A stretch of DNA of 64,000 nt from Bradyrhizobium sp. CCBAU 53351 (GCF_015291745.1 NZ_CP030059.1:248001-312000); one strand, 5' to 3'; positions 16,086 through 25,541 are shown, numbered from the stretch's first letter. Numbers and translations are program-made. Notes: generated by a model not told the origin, from the sequence alone.

Positions 16086-17009
16086 CTACCCCGCCCGCTG
16101 CTTTTCGTACGCCTTCAAATGGGTATACGCGATGCGCAGCTTCGGCACCGGCACCTTGGCGGCGTCTGCGCGCGCGATGAGGTCGCCGATGACGTGATCG
16201 GCCTCGACCGGCAGGCCGGCCTTGATGTCGCGGAACATCGAGGCGGTCATCGGCGATCCCTCAGCGGTGAGGTTGCCTTTCACCCGTTCGAAGAACGGCC
16301 CGCCTGGCGGATAGCCCGACGCAGTGGCGATCGCACTGGTCTCATCCAGCATGCCGAGCAGGAAATCCCGGCCGCCGGGCGCTGCGAGGATGTTGCCGAC
16401 GGAGGTCCGCATCAGGCTGGTGGACGCTGCGAGCGAGGACAGGAACACCCACTTCTCCCACATGTCCTGCATGATGTTCTGGCTGGCGGCGGCGCCGGTG
16501 ATGCCGCTCTTGAAGGCTTCATCGATCGCCTTGACGCGATCCGACAGCTTGCCGTCGCGCTCGCCGTAACTGATCGCCTGCATCGGCTGGAGCTGCACCA
16601 CCTCACGCTTCTCGTTCAAGGTCGCCGCGATGGCGCAGAGGCCGCCGAGCACGCGCTCCTTGCCGAACTTGCCGTCGAGGATGTCGAGATGGCGCATGCC
16701 GTTGAGCATCGGGATGATCGCGGTGTCCGGCCCGACGGCCGCGGCAAACGATGTGATGGCGTCGTCGAGATCGAACGCCTTGCAGCTCAGGAGCACGACG
16801 TCGAACTTGTCCTTGAGCGCGTCGGCCTGCACGGTCGGCGGATTCGTCAAGGTCACATCGCCATTGGGGCTCTTGATGACGAGCCCGGCGCTCGCGAGCT
16901 CGCTGGCCCGGCGCGGCCGGACCAGGAAGGTGACGTCGCGGCCGGCCTGCAACAGCCTGCCACCAAAATAGCCGCCGATGGCGCCGGCGCCGACCACGAG
17001 GATACGCAT
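16086..17009 (-). CDS. panE: 2-dehydropantoate 2-reductase (ApbA/PanE family)
   Basis: The 307-residue protein begins with the NADPH loop RILVVGAGAIGGYFGGRLLQAGRD with a following RPRR, and has the family's C-terminal helical domain with NILAAPGGRDFL and SMFRDIKAGLPVEADHVIGDLI; the latter contains the Lys/Glu region used by ketopantoate reductases. It would reduce ketopantoate to pantoate for coenzyme A synthesis in the cytoplasm. Many genomes carry several paralogues with other 2-keto acid substrates, so the exact role is less sure than the family. Confidence 0.88.
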   Translation of the reverse strand: MRILVVGAGAIGGYFGGRLLQAGRDVTFLVRPRRASELASAGLVIKSPNGDVTLTNPPTVQADALKDKFDVVLLSCKAFDLDDAITSFAAAVGPDTAIIPMLNGMRHLDILDGKFGKERVLGGLCAIAATLNEKREVVQLQPMQAISYGERDGKLSDRVKAIDEAFKSGITGAAASQNIMQDMWEKWVFLSSLAASTSLMRTSVGNILAAPGGRDFLLGMLDETSAIATASGYPPGGPFFERVKGNLTAEGSPMTASMFRDIKAGLPVEADHVIGDLIARADAAKVPVPKLRIAYTHLKAYEKQRAG

Positions 17010-17049
17010 GGGATGCTCCGTTCTTTTCTTGGCGAATGGCGAATAGGGA

Positions 17050-17090
17050 GTAGCGAATAGCAGGCGCGATTTCCACTCGCTATTCGCTAC
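17050..17090. repeat. Inverted repeat GTAGCGAATAGC / GCTATTCGCTAC
   Basis: Twelve-base perfect arms at 17050-17061 and 17079-17090 enclose a 17-base loop, and a further AATGGCG / CGCCATT pair lies outside. It sits between the isomerase stop and the panE start on the same strand and may terminate the upstream gene or be a small dispersed repeat. Confidence 0.7.
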
Positions 17091-17106
17091 CCGCCATTTG
17101 CGCGCT

Positions 17107-17721
17107 TCACTTTCCCGACACCATCTCCTCGACCTCGCGGAGCTGCTCCTTGCCGAAGAACATCTCGTTGCCGACGAAGAAGGTCGGCGAGCCGAACGCG
17201 CCGCGAGCCACGGCTTCCTCGGTATTCTTGATCAGCTTGCCCTTCACGTCGGGCTCCTGCGCGCGGGTGAACAGCTTCTGGGCATCGAGCCCCGAGGACG
17301 CCAGCGCCTTCGCGACGACTTCAGGATCGTCCATCTTCTTCGGCTCGCGCCACATGTGGTGGAAAGCGGCCTCGACGTATTTCTCGAACACGCCCTCCGC
17401 TTGCGCCGCGATCGCCATGCGCATCAGGTTCAGCGTGTTGACGGGAAAGTGCGGATTCCAGACATAGGGCTGAACCTTGAAGCGCTTGATGAAGCGCTCG
17501 GTCTCGACCTGCAGGAATTCACGCTTGTTCTTGACGCCGGCGAGCGTTTCGGCCGGCGACTTGTTGTTGGTCGACTTGAAGATGCCGCCGAGCAGGATCG
17601 GGACGTATTCGAACTTGACGCCGATGCGCCGCTCGATCGCGGGAATCGCGAGATGACTGAGATAGGCGTTCGGGCTGCCGAAATCGAACAGGAATTGCGG
17701 CTCTTTGCGGGTCAAACTCAT
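17107..17721 (-). CDS. DsbA-family 2-hydroxychromene-2-carboxylate isomerase
   Basis: The 204-residue protein is a kappa-class GST / HCCA isomerase: the N-terminal FLFDFGSPNAYLSHLAIP holds the catalytic Ser that replaces the DsbA cysteines, and the C-terminal GAFGSPTFFVGNEMFFGKEQL is the standard cis-Pro and end motif. In naphthalene catabolism this enzyme isomerises a hydroxychromene acid with glutathione; in genomes without that pathway it may act on other aromatics. GGGAGA precedes the ATG at 17721. An in-frame start at 17787 adds a charged tail without family match. Confidence 0.9.
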   Translation of the reverse strand: MSLTRKEPQFLFDFGSPNAYLSHLAIPAIERRIGVKFEYVPILLGGIFKSTNNKSPAETLAGVKNKREFLQVETERFIKRFKVQPYVWNPHFPVNTLNLMRMAIAAQAEGVFEKYVEAAFHHMWREPKKMDDPEVVAKALASSGLDAQKLFTRAQEPDVKGKLIKNTEEAVARGAFGSPTFFVGNEMFFGKEQLREVEEMVSGK

Positions 17722-17817
17722 TCTCCCTGACCTGACTTCTTGATCTGGCTTTGATCTATTGTGGCGCAGGGCGGTCCACAGGTCCACCGTTTAATGATGA
17801 TCATAATACTCTGGGCA

Positions 17818-19167
17818 TCAGACCAGGCGCCGGATCGCCCGCTTGCGCCACACCAGCAAGTAATAGCCCATCTGCAAAACAAGCATGGCGCAGAACAGGA
17901 TGGGATAAGCGGCCCATACGCCCTGAAGGCCAATGATGCGGCTCAGGACGATCGCAGCGGGCAGCTCGATCGCAACGATCGCGAGGATCGAGAGCAGCAT
18001 CGGCGTTAGCGCGACGCCGGCTGCGCGCATCGCCCCGGAAAACACCGTGGCGAGGCCGAACGGCACCGAGCTCCACAAGGCGATGTCGAGCAGGCCCTTC
18101 GCCAGATCGAGCACGGCGGCGTCGGTGATGAAGATGCCGAGGATGGCTCGCGGCGTGAGATAGATCAGTGTCACGAGCCCGCCGATCAGGACGAAGTTGA
18201 AAGCGAGGCCGGTCCGCACGATGCCGTCGAGCCGGTCTCTGTTGCCGCTGCCGACCGCCTGTGCGCCCAGGATCGAGACCGCGATCGAAATCGACATGGC
18301 CGTGAACTGCGTGTAGCCCATCACCTGGTTGACGGCGCCATAGGCTGCGGTGGCGTCCGATCCAAAACCGTTGACGAGGCCGAGCAGAACCAGCTCCGCG
18401 ATCGCCATCACGACCATGCCGACGGCGCTCGGCAATCCGATGCCGAGAATCTTGCCGAGCATAGCGCGGTTGAGTCGCAGCTGGCGCAGCAGGGCCGCGT
18501 CGGGCGCGAGCGCGTGCTTCTTCCGCCGCAGATAGGCGGCCAGTGCGATCAAGGTGAGTGCGTTCGCGATCGCCGCCGCCCAGGCCGGGCTGGTGATGCC
18601 GGCCGCCGGCAGTCCGAACGATCCGCGGATCAGCATCGGGGTCAGGATCAGGCCGATCGCCGTCGACAACGCCAGGGCCAGCAGCGGCGTGAGCGCATCG
18701 CCGACGCCGCGGATCATCGCTGTCATCAGCAGGAAGACGAAGCCGAGCGGCAGGGTGAACAGCATGATCCGCGCACAGGCGCTGGCGGGAGCGAGAATGT
18801 CCGCTGGCGTGGCGAGCGCCATCATCAATTGACGGCTGAAGAGCCCGCCGATCAACGCCACCGAAATGGAAAGCAGCAGGCCGATCGCAAGCGTGGTGCC
18901 GACAACGCTTCTGATCTTGTCGTGCTCGCCCGCGCCGTAGGCCTGACCGATCAAGACGGTTGCGCCGGTGCTGAGGCCCATGACGAAGGCGAACAGGAAG
19001 AACATCACGGGGAAGAACACCGAGACCGCCGCCAGCGCATCGACGCCGATCATCTGGCCGAGATAGACGTTGCTGACGGTGCCGAACAACGATTGCAGCG
19101 CGTTGCTCAGCATCAATGGCGCGAGGAAGCGCAGGAACGTCTTCCAGAGTGGCGTGGCGGCGGACAT
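17818..19167 (-). CDS. MATE-family efflux transporter
   Basis: The 449-residue protein has twelve hydrophobic segments in two similar halves and MATE hallmarks: LQSLFGTVSNVYLGQMIGVDALAAVSVFFPVMFF in the first half and AVNQVMGYTQFTAMSISIAVSILGAQAVGSGNRDR in the second. It would export drugs or metabolites by Na+ or H+ antiport across the inner membrane. I chose the ATG at 19167 because AAAGG precedes it; an ATG at 19182 has no ribosome site. Next to it on the same strand is the DUF2239 gene, 73 bases upstream. Confidence 0.92.
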   Translation of the reverse strand: MSAATPLWKTFLRFLAPLMLSNALQSLFGTVSNVYLGQMIGVDALAAVSVFFPVMFFLFAFVMGLSTGATVLIGQAYGAGEHDKIRSVVGTTLAIGLLLSISVALIGGLFSRQLMMALATPADILAPASACARIMLFTLPLGFVFLLMTAMIRGVGDALTPLLALALSTAIGLILTPMLIRGSFGLPAAGITSPAWAAAIANALTLIALAAYLRRKKHALAPDAALLRQLRLNRAMLGKILGIGLPSAVGMVVMAIAELVLLGLVNGFGSDATAAYGAVNQVMGYTQFTAMSISIAVSILGAQAVGSGNRDRLDGIVRTGLAFNFVLIGGLVTLIYLTPRAILGIFITDAAVLDLAKGLLDIALWSSVPFGLATVFSGAMRAAGVALTPMLLSILAIVAIELPAAIVLSRIIGLQGVWAAYPILFCAMLVLQMGYYLLVWRKRAIRRLV

Positions 19168-19255
19168 GGATGTGCCTTTCATCAGGGCGTGCGACGCCGT
19201 TACCGCGCAAGGCGCGGTTCGGCCGTCGATGGGGTTGTGAAGAGCGGTGCGCGGC

Positions 19256-19852
19256 TTACGCCCGGTCGCTGTAGGCGAGCTTGACGATATGGTCGCGGAT
19301 GTCGGTCGGCCAGTCCGCGATCAGTGCGGTGAAGCGGCGCCGGTCATCTGCGAACAGCGCGCGCGAAGCTTCCTCGAACTGCGGCAGATTGCCGGCCATG
19401 GTCGACATGAAGTGATAGGCCGCATCGCGTGCCTGCCGCTCGCGATCCTTGTCGCCGCTGGCGCGCCTGGCTTCGTCGACCAGCTTGCGCAGCGCGACCG
19501 AGGCGCCGCCAGCTTGCGCGCCGAGCCACTCCCAGTGCCGCGGCAGCAGCGTCACCTCGCGGGCGACCACGCCGAGCTTCGGCCGCCCGCGGCCGCGCGG
19601 CTCGCTCGGTGGCGTGCTTTCCTCGACAGGAGGCGGGACAAGCTTGGCCAATCGCGCCAAGACCTCGCGATCGCCGCCGCGCAGATCGAAGTCGATCGGT
19701 CGGCCCGTGGCGTCCTCGAATATGATGATCGGCTCGTCCGGCCGGGTCGCCACCCGCTTGACGACCAGTGCGACCTCGCCGGCCGGCCCGGACACCAGGC
19801 GGCGCGGCCCCTGGAAGGCGGTGAAAATCTTCTGCATTGGAATCATTGCCAT
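19256..19852 (-). CDS. DUF2239-family protein
   Basis: The 198-residue protein matches what I know of DUF2239: N-terminal FTAFQGPRRLVSGPAGEVALVVKR, then IIFEDATGRPIDFDLRGGDREVLARL, a proline-rich hinge with GRGRPKLGVVAREVTLLPRHWEWL, and a C-terminal helical part with DAAYHFMSTMAGNLPQFEEASRALF. The middle GRGRPKLGVVAREVTLLPRHW also resembles the DNA-binding arm of ribbon-helix-helix-like regulators, so a regulatory role is possible. A near-consensus promoter puts the transcription start about 13 bases before the ATG at 19852; longer in-frame starts would lie upstream of that promoter and are rejected. Confidence 0.85.
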   Translation of the reverse strand: MAMIPMQKIFTAFQGPRRLVSGPAGEVALVVKRVATRPDEPIIIFEDATGRPIDFDLRGGDREVLARLAKLVPPPVEESTPPSEPRGRGRPKLGVVAREVTLLPRHWEWLGAQAGGASVALRKLVDEARRASGDKDRERQARDAAYHFMSTMAGNLPQFEEASRALFADDRRRFTALIADWPTDIRDHIVKLAYSDRA

Positions 19853-19871
19853 ATTGACGTTGTTATCCGTC

Positions 19872-19900
19872 TTAATATCCGGGTAAATTTGCGAGGTCAA
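19872..19900 (-). promoter_or_regulatory. Sigma70-type promoter of the DUF2239 gene
   Basis: On the minus strand TTGACC, 17 bases, TATTAA. The predicted start near 19865 leaves a leader of only about 13 bases. The CCGGGTA / TACCCGG arms at 19879-19885 and 19903-19909 overlap it. Confidence 0.7.
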
Positions 19901-19909
19901 TATACCCGG
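19879..19909. promoter_or_regulatory. Candidate operator over the DUF2239 promoter
   Basis: CCGGGTA and TACCCGG form an inverted pair with a 17-base gap. One arm lies in the spacer and the other just upstream of the -35 element, a layout that suits repression, perhaps by the DUF2239 protein itself. Confidence 0.45.
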
Positions 19910-19998
19910 GTGAAAATATCTGCCTGGACGGCTCGACATTGTGTTTCCAGGCTGGCACGAACGCCGACTGACCACGCCTAAGCTTTGGGGACCTACCG

Positions 19999-20664
19999 AT
20001 GCCGACCGTTCACCACCTCAACAATTCCCGCTCGCAACGCGTGCTGTGGCTGCTCGAGGAGTTGGGCGTGCCTTACGAGATCGTGCGCTACCAGCGCCAG
20101 CCGGACATGCGCGCGCCGAAGGAGCTCCGCGCCATCCACCCGCTCGGCAAATCGCCTGTCATCACCGACAACGGCAACACCATCGCCGAATCAGGCGCGA
20201 TCATCGAATATCTCATCGCGACTTACGGCAACGGCCGGCTGATCCCGCCGCCTGATACACCGGAGCGGCTGCGCTTCACCTATTGGCTGCATTATGCCGA
20301 GGGCTCTGCGATGCAGCCGCTGTTGCTGAAGCTTTTGTTCACGCTGATGCCGAAGCGTGCGCCCGCGCTGCTTCGTCCGCTGGTGCGCAAGGTCTCGAAC
20401 CAGGCGCTGACCACGCTGGTCAATCCGCAGCTCAAGCAGCACATGGATTACTGGGAAGGCGAGCTCGGCAAAAGCGAGTGGTTCGCCGGCAACGAGTTTA
20501 CCGCAGCCGACATTCAGATGAGCTTTCCGCTGGAAGCGGCGCAAGCGCGCGGCGGGCTCGAGCAGGGCCATCCCAAGGCGATGGCGTTCCTCGAGCGCAT
20601 CCACGCGCGGCCGGCTTATGCGCGTGCGCTGGAAAAGGGCGGGCCGTACCAGGTGGGGCGGTAG
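19999..20664 (+). CDS. Glutathione S-transferase family protein
   Basis: The 221-residue protein has a thioredoxin-like N-terminal domain (VHHLNNSRSQRVLWLLEELGVPYEIVRYQR, then GKSPVITDNGNTIAESGAIIEYLI, where the ESGAI turn binds glutathione) and an all-helical C-terminal domain (YWLHYAEGSAMQPLL; WFAGNEFTAADIQMSFPLEA). This resembles fungal and bacterial GSTs of the GTT1/Ure2-like group. It would conjugate or reduce electrophiles or peroxides in the cytoplasm. The Ser in NSRSQR is the probable catalytic residue. It is convergent with the MFS gene beyond the repeat. Confidence 0.92.
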   Translation: MPTVHHLNNSRSQRVLWLLEELGVPYEIVRYQRQPDMRAPKELRAIHPLGKSPVITDNGNTIAESGAIIEYLIATYGNGRLIPPPDTPERLRFTYWLHYAEGSAMQPLLLKLLFTLMPKRAPALLRPLVRKVSNQALTTLVNPQLKQHMDYWEGELGKSEWFAGNEFTAADIQMSFPLEAAQARGGLEQGHPKAMAFLERIHARPAYARALEKGGPYQVGR

Positions 20665-20674
20665 TTATCTGCCC

Positions 20675-20774
20675 CGTCATTCCGGGGCGGTACGCAGCGC
20701 CGAACCCGGAATCTCGAGATTCTCAGGTGCGCAATTGCGCACCACAGTTCACGCTTCGCGTGCCCCGGAACGAC
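20675..20774. repeat. Palindromic intergenic repeat, CGTCATTCCGG family, copy 3
   Basis: It opens CGTCATTCCGGGGCGG and ends GCCCCGGAACG, with inner AACCCGGAATCTCGAGATTC and TGCGCAATTGCGCA palindromes. It fills the gap between the convergent GST and MFS genes, where it could stop transcription from both sides. Confidence 0.8.
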
Positions 20775-20783
20775 ATCTCTCCG

Positions 20784-22079
20784 TTAATGCGCGTGCAGCA
20801 CACGTCCGCGTGTCTCCGGCAGCGCAAAGGCGGCGATGAAGAACACCGCGTAGGCCGCCACCGCGAAGATCGCGATCGCATTCGCCAGCGACGTCGTCGC
20901 CGACAGCGCGCCGACGAGGAAGGGAAACAGCGCGCCGATGCCGCGGCCGAAATTGTAGCAGAAGCCCTGGCCGGAGCCGCGCAGCCGCGTCGGATAAAGC
21001 TCGGTCAGGAAAGCACCGACGCCGGAGAAATAGCCCGAGGCGAAGAAGCCGAGCGGGAAACCGAGCACCCACAGGATCTCGTTGGTGAGCGGCATCTGCG
21101 TATAAAGCAGCACCACCGCGATGGCTCCGATCGAGAAGATCAGGAACAGATTGCGCCGCCCGATCCGGTCGGCGAGCCAGGCTCCCGTGAGATAGCCGAT
21201 GAAGGAGCCGATGATCAGCGTCGACAGGTATCCGGTCGAGCCGACGATCGACAGGTGCCGCTCCTTGGTCAGGAATTGCGGCACCCAGAAGGTGACGGCG
21301 TAGTAGCCGCCCTGGCAGCCCGTCGCCATCAGCGAGGCCAGGATCGTGGTCTTCAGGATCGGGCCGGAGAAGATCTCCCACAGCGCCGGGCGGTCGCCGC
21401 TCGCAGCCTGCCTAGCGCGGGCCTGTGCCGAGATCTCCGGCTCGGTGACCGAGCGGCGGATGTAGAACACCAGAAGTGCTGGCAGCGCGCCGATCACGAA
21501 CATCCAGCGCCATGCCGTCTCCGGCGGCAAGACCGAGAACAGGATCGCCTGCGACAGCACCGCGAGGCCCCAGCCGACTGCCCAGCCAGACTGCACCGAG
21601 CCGACCGCGCGCCCACGATATTGCGGCCGGATGGCTTCACCCATGAGCACGGCACCTGCGGCCCACTCGCCGCCGAAGCCGAGGCCGAGCACGGCACGCG
21701 CGATCAGGAGCTGGTCGAAATTCTGCACGACCGCGCAGACCAGCGAGAAGAACGAGAACCAGATGATGGTGATCTGGAGCGTTCGCACCCGCCCGATATG
21801 GTCGGAGAGATAGCCGCCGAGCCAGCCGCCGATCGCGGACGCCAGCAGCGTCACCGTGCCGGCAAGGCCGGCGGAGGCCGCATCGACCTTCCACAGCGCG
21901 ATGATGGTGCCGATCACCAGCGGATAGATCATGAAATCCATGCCGTCGAGCGCCCAGCCCGCCGCGCAGGCCCAGAACGTCCGGCGCTCCGGCGCGTTCA
22001 TGTCGCGATAGAACGCGAGAAGGCTGGTGTCCTCGATCTCGGCGCGCTCGATGTTCTGGAGCGGATCGGTCGTGGTCAT
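20784..22079 (-). CDS. MFS transporter, aromatic acid/sugar-acid permease type
   Basis: The 431-residue protein has twelve hydrophobic helices and the MFS loop motif GGWLGGYLSDHIGRVRTLQITI between helices 2 and 3. FWACAAGWALDGMDFMIYPLVIGTI in helix 1, with the Asp-Gly-Met-Asp signature, and the ELYPTRLRGSGQGFCYNFGRG motif are typical of the AAHS and sialic/shikimate-type symporters. It probably takes up an organic acid with protons. The ATG at 22079 follows CGGGGAA; an earlier in-frame start lacks a ribosome site. The real substrate cannot be told. Confidence 0.9.
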   Translation of the reverse strand: MTTTDPLQNIERAEIEDTSLLAFYRDMNAPERRTFWACAAGWALDGMDFMIYPLVIGTIIALWKVDAASAGLAGTVTLLASAIGGWLGGYLSDHIGRVRTLQITIIWFSFFSLVCAVVQNFDQLLIARAVLGLGFGGEWAAGAVLMGEAIRPQYRGRAVGSVQSGWAVGWGLAVLSQAILFSVLPPETAWRWMFVIGALPALLVFYIRRSVTEPEISAQARARQAASGDRPALWEIFSGPILKTTILASLMATGCQGGYYAVTFWVPQFLTKERHLSIVGSTGYLSTLIIGSFIGYLTGAWLADRIGRRNLFLIFSIGAIAVVLLYTQMPLTNEILWVLGFPLGFFASGYFSGVGAFLTELYPTRLRGSGQGFCYNFGRGIGALFPFLVGALSATTSLANAIAIFAVAAYAVFFIAAFALPETRGRVLHAH

Positions 22080-22175
22080 GGCGTTTCCCCGGCAGTTTTT
22101 TTGGCTGCCCTTTGGTAGCACGCGTGGCCGCGAGAGCTAGCGGGCCGGCGCTCCCGTGCCATGCAAACGGTGTGG

Positions 22176-23924
22176 CTAGTGCCCCGCCGCCTCTGCGCCC
22201 CGCGTGCGGGGGTCGGGCGCGCCGAGCGGCCCGTTCGGCGTCACGAGAATCGAATTCGCCGATGTCTGCCCCATCGGCTCGACGATCGTGTGGCCCATCG
22301 CCTTCAACCCCTGCAACACGTCCTCGGGAAAGCCGCGCTCGACGCGCACTTCGTCGGGCAGCCATTGATGATGCAGCCGTGGCGCCGCGACGGCGGCCGC
22401 AACGTCCATCCTGTAGTCGAGCACGTTGACGATCACCTGCAGCACGCTGGAAATGATGCGGCTGCCGCCGGGCGAACCCGTCACCAGCACCGGCTTGCCG
22501 TCCCGGAGCACAATGGTCGGTGACATCGAGGAGAGTGGACGTTTGCCGGGGCCGGGCAGGTTGGCCTCGAAGCCAACGAGGCCATAGGCGTTCGAGGCGC
22601 CGACCGCGGCGGTGAAGTCGTCGAGCTCGTTGTTGAGCAGCACGCCGGTGCCTTCGGCAACCAGGCCGACACCGTAGCTGAAGTTCAGCGTATACGTATT
22701 GCTGACCGCGTTGCCGCGGGAATCCACCACGGAGAAATGCGTGGTGTTGCTGCCCTCGCGCGGCGAGGGGGCCGCGGATGCGAGCTCTTTCGACGGCGTA
22801 GCGCGTTCGGCAGAGATGCCGGAGCGCAGCTTGGCGGCGTAGTCCTTCGCGGTGAGCGTCTCGATCGGCGCGTTGACGAAGGCGGGATCGCCGAGATAGC
22901 GCGCGCGGTCCGCATAAGCGCGCTTCATCGCCTCGACCAGCAGATGCAGCGATGCCGGCGATCCCTGCTTCGAATCGGCAAGCTGGAAGCCTTCGAGAAT
23001 GTTGAGGGTTTCCACCAATACGATGCCGCCGGACGAAGGCAGCGGCATCGAGACGATGTCATAGCCGCGATAGCTGCCGCGAACCGGCGCGCGGATCACG
23101 GCTTGATATGCTTTTAAATCGGCCGGCGTCATGATGCCGCCCGCATCAGCCACCGCCTTGGCGAGCTTTTCCGCAACCACGCCCTCATAGAAGCCGCGTG
23201 GCCCCTGTGCGGCGACGGCCGAGAGCGTTTCGGCGAGATCGCCCTGCACCAGCCTGTCGCCTTCACGAAGCGGCGAGCCATCGGGCCGCGAGAAGATCTT
23301 GGCCGACGAAGGCCAGCGTGCCAGTCGCCGGTACCAGGTCGGCAGCGTATCGGCCATGTCGTCGCTGATCACGAAGCCGTCGCGCGCGAGCGCAATCGCA
23401 GGCTCGAGCAATTGCGCCAGCGTGAACTGGCCGGAGCCGTATTTTTCCAGTGCCAGGGAAAGACCGGCAATCGTGCCGGGCACGCCGACGCCGAGCGCGG
23501 AATCTCGTGACTTCGCCGTATCGGGCTTGCCGTCGGCGTCGAGGAATATCTGCGGTGTGGTCGCCGCCGGCGCCGTCTCGCGGTAGTCGATCGTGATGTC
23601 TTCATTGCGGTCAGCGGAATGGATGACCATGAAGCCGCCGCCGCCGATATTGCCGGCGCGCGGATAGGTCACGGCCATCGCAAAGCCGGTCGCGACCGCT
23701 GCGTCGACCGCATTGCCGCCACGCCGCAGAATCTCGGCGCCAACTTGCGCGGAGATCTTCTCCTGCGCGACCACCATGCCATGCTCGGCCGCGACGGCGC
23801 GCACGGCGTCGCGAGCGGGTGGGACGTAGCCCTGCCGTGCGTCCTGGGCGGCTGCGGGTGCAAGACCGAACGTCAGAACGGCTACGAAGGCGAAAAACGT
23901 CCGCCGGGTCGAATATGACGACAT
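22176..23924 (-). CDS. ggt: Gamma-glutamyltransferase
   Basis: The 582-residue precursor has a signal peptide (FFAFVAVLTFGLAPAAAQ) and the Ntn-hydrolase fold. Self-cleavage would occur before the Thr in SNTTHFSVVDSRGNAVS, near residue 394, giving large and small subunits. Other family motifs include NIGGGGFMVIH, PLPSSGGIVLVETLNILEG, LLNNELDDF, and GSPGGSRIISSVLQVIVNVLD. It cleaves glutathione and other gamma-glutamyl compounds in the periplasm to recover amino acids. The ATG at 23924 is preferred over a TTG two codons upstream. It is divergent from the UMF1-type transporter gene with about 100 bases between. Confidence 0.95.
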   Translation of the reverse strand: MSSYSTRRTFFAFVAVLTFGLAPAAAQDARQGYVPPARDAVRAVAAEHGMVVAQEKISAQVGAEILRRGGNAVDAAVATGFAMAVTYPRAGNIGGGGFMVIHSADRNEDITIDYRETAPAATTPQIFLDADGKPDTAKSRDSALGVGVPGTIAGLSLALEKYGSGQFTLAQLLEPAIALARDGFVISDDMADTLPTWYRRLARWPSSAKIFSRPDGSPLREGDRLVQGDLAETLSAVAAQGPRGFYEGVVAEKLAKAVADAGGIMTPADLKAYQAVIRAPVRGSYRGYDIVSMPLPSSGGIVLVETLNILEGFQLADSKQGSPASLHLLVEAMKRAYADRARYLGDPAFVNAPIETLTAKDYAAKLRSGISAERATPSKELASAAPSPREGSNTTHFSVVDSRGNAVSNTYTLNFSYGVGLVAEGTGVLLNNELDDFTAAVGASNAYGLVGFEANLPGPGKRPLSSMSPTIVLRDGKPVLVTGSPGGSRIISSVLQVIVNVLDYRMDVAAAVAAPRLHHQWLPDEVRVERGFPEDVLQGLKAMGHTIVEPMGQTSANSILVTPNGPLGAPDPRTRGAEAAGH

Positions 23925-24027
23925 GATCAAGTTTCCGCAGGGGCTTCGGACTGGTTCACACGCCTCGCTGCAATGCTATACGGTTTGCCCCAACAGAGGC
24001 AAAACTGTTCGTGATGAGGACTGCGTG

Positions 24028-25413
24028 ATGACGACGATCGCCCCGGATGCGCGCATGGCCGATGCGCAGCGGACCTATCCGCCACGCGCCGCCGTCGTCG
24101 GCTGGATCTTCTTCGATTGGGCCGCGCAGCCCTATTTCACGTTGATCACGACCTTCGTGTTCGCGCCGTATTTCGCCACCAGCATTGCACCGACCCCCGC
24201 AGCCGGCCAATCGCTGTGGGGATTTGCGATGGCGGCTGCGGGACTTGCGATCGCGCTGCTGTCGCCGGTGCTGGGGGCGATCGCGGATGCCTCCGGCCGA
24301 AGGAAGCCGTGGATTGCGGGATTCGGCGCGTTGCTGGTGCTGGCATCGTGCACGCTATGGATCGGCAAGCCCGGTGATCCCTCGGTCATTCCGCCCCTGC
24401 TCACCGCGGTCGCGCTCGCCAGCGTCGGAGCGGAATTCGCCACCGTCTTCAACAATGCGATGATGCCGACGCTGGTGCCGCCAGAGCGGATCGGCCGGCT
24501 CTCCGGCACCGGCTGGGCGACCGGCTATATCGGCGGCATCGTCAGCCTGATCATCGTGCTCGGCCTGCTCGCCGCCAATCCCGAGACCGGCCGCACATTG
24601 CTGGGCCTGACGCCGTTGTTCGGGCTCGATCCGGTCAGCCATCAGGGCGATCGCATCGTCGGACCGCTAACCGGGCTGTGGTTCGTGATCTTCGTGACGC
24701 CGCTGTTCCTGTTCACGCCGGATTACCCGGCGAAGCGTCCGCTGCGCGAAGCGCTGCACGAAGGACTGGCGGAGCTGAAGCGGTCGATCAAGAGCCTGCC
24801 GAAGCAGAAGTCGCTCGCGGCATTCCTGCTCGCCAACATGATCTACACCGACGGCCTGGTGTCGCTGTTCGCCTTCGGCGGCATCTATGCAGCGGGCACG
24901 TTCGGCTGGCACACCATACAGATCGGCACCTTCGGAATCATGCTCGCGATAACAGGCACGTTCGGCGCATGGCTCGGCGGCAAGCTCGACGATCATCTCG
25001 GGCCGAAGCGCGTCATCGCCGGAAGCTTGCTGTTGCTGCTGCTGTCGGTGGCAGCGATTCTCCTCGTCGACAAGGATAGCGTGTTGTTCGTCAAGGTCGC
25101 GCCGCCGCAAGCAGGCGCCGCCATGTTCTCGAGCGCCGCGGAACGCGCCTATCTGGTGCTGGGCTGCCTCATCGGCGCGGCCGGTGGTCCACTGCAGGCG
25201 GCGTCACGCACGCTCCTGATCCGTCTCGCGCCGAGAGATCGCATCGCGCAATATTTCGGTCTGTTCGCGCTGACCGGGAAGGTGACGTCCTTCATCGGAC
25301 CGCTGCTGATCGGCATGATCACCGCTGCGACGGCGAGCCAGAAGGCCGGCATGGCGGTGCTGGTGGTGTTCTTCGTCGCGGGATTGGGGCTGTTGATGCG
25401 GGTGCGGGAGTAG
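24028..25413 (+). CDS. UMF1/ATG22-type MFS transporter
   Basis: The 461-residue protein starts with [24 protein letters not shown], the DWA..Y signature of the UMF1/Atg22 group, and has about twelve hydrophobic segments; [14 protein letters not shown] and [14 protein letters not shown] are the paired MFS loops. Fungal Atg22 exports amino acids from the vacuole; bacterial members are unassigned. GAGGA at about 24016 precedes the ATG at 24028. It is divergent from ggt; if expressed together, it might move amino acids or peptides released by that enzyme, which is inference. Confidence 0.9.
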   Translation: MTTIAPDARMADAQRTYPPRAAVVGWIFFDWAAQPYFTLITTFVFAPYFATSIAPTPAAGQSLWGFAMAAAGLAIALLSPVLGAIADASGRRKPWIAGFGALLVLASCTLWIGKPGDPSVIPPLLTAVALASVGAEFATVFNNAMMPTLVPPERIGRLSGTGWATGYIGGIVSLIIVLGLLAANPETGRTLLGLTPLFGLDPVSHQGDRIVGPLTGLWFVIFVTPLFLFTPDYPAKRPLREALHEGLAELKRSIKSLPKQKSLAAFLLANMIYTDGLVSLFAFGGIYAAGTFGWHTIQIGTFGIMLAITGTFGAWLGGKLDDHLGPKRVIAGSLLLLLLSVAAILLVDKDSVLFVKVAPPQAGAAMFSSAAERAYLVLGCLIGAAGGPLQAASRTLLIRLAPRDRIAQYFGLFALTGKVTSFIGPLLIGMITAATASQKAGMAVLVVFFVAGLGLLMRVRE

Positions 25414-25421
25414 CACCCCAT

Positions 25422-25536
25422 CGTCATTCCGGGGCATCGCGGAGCGATGAACCCGGAATCCAGAAGTTGTGGCGCGAGATTCTCAGGTGCGCAATTGCGC
25501 ACCAGGGTTCGCGCTGCGCGCGCCCCGGAATGACGG
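25422..25536. repeat. Palindromic intergenic repeat, CGTCATTCCGG family, copy 4
   Basis: It opens CGTCATTCCGGGGCATCGCG and ends GCCCCGGAATGACGG, with the same inner GAACCCGGAATCC and TGCGCAATTGCGCA elements as copy 3. It occupies the gap between the convergent transporter and purH genes. Confidence 0.85.
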
Positions 25537-25541
25537 CGAAC

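Noticed and set aside
19853..19975. Longer N-terminus of the DUF2239 protein
   Set aside because: Earlier in-frame starts lie upstream of a near-consensus promoter that drives this gene, and the added residues have no family match.
20283..22118. A 611-codon rightward frame over the GST end and the MFS gene
   Set aside because: It crosses an intergenic repeat and is antisense to a clear twelve-helix transporter.
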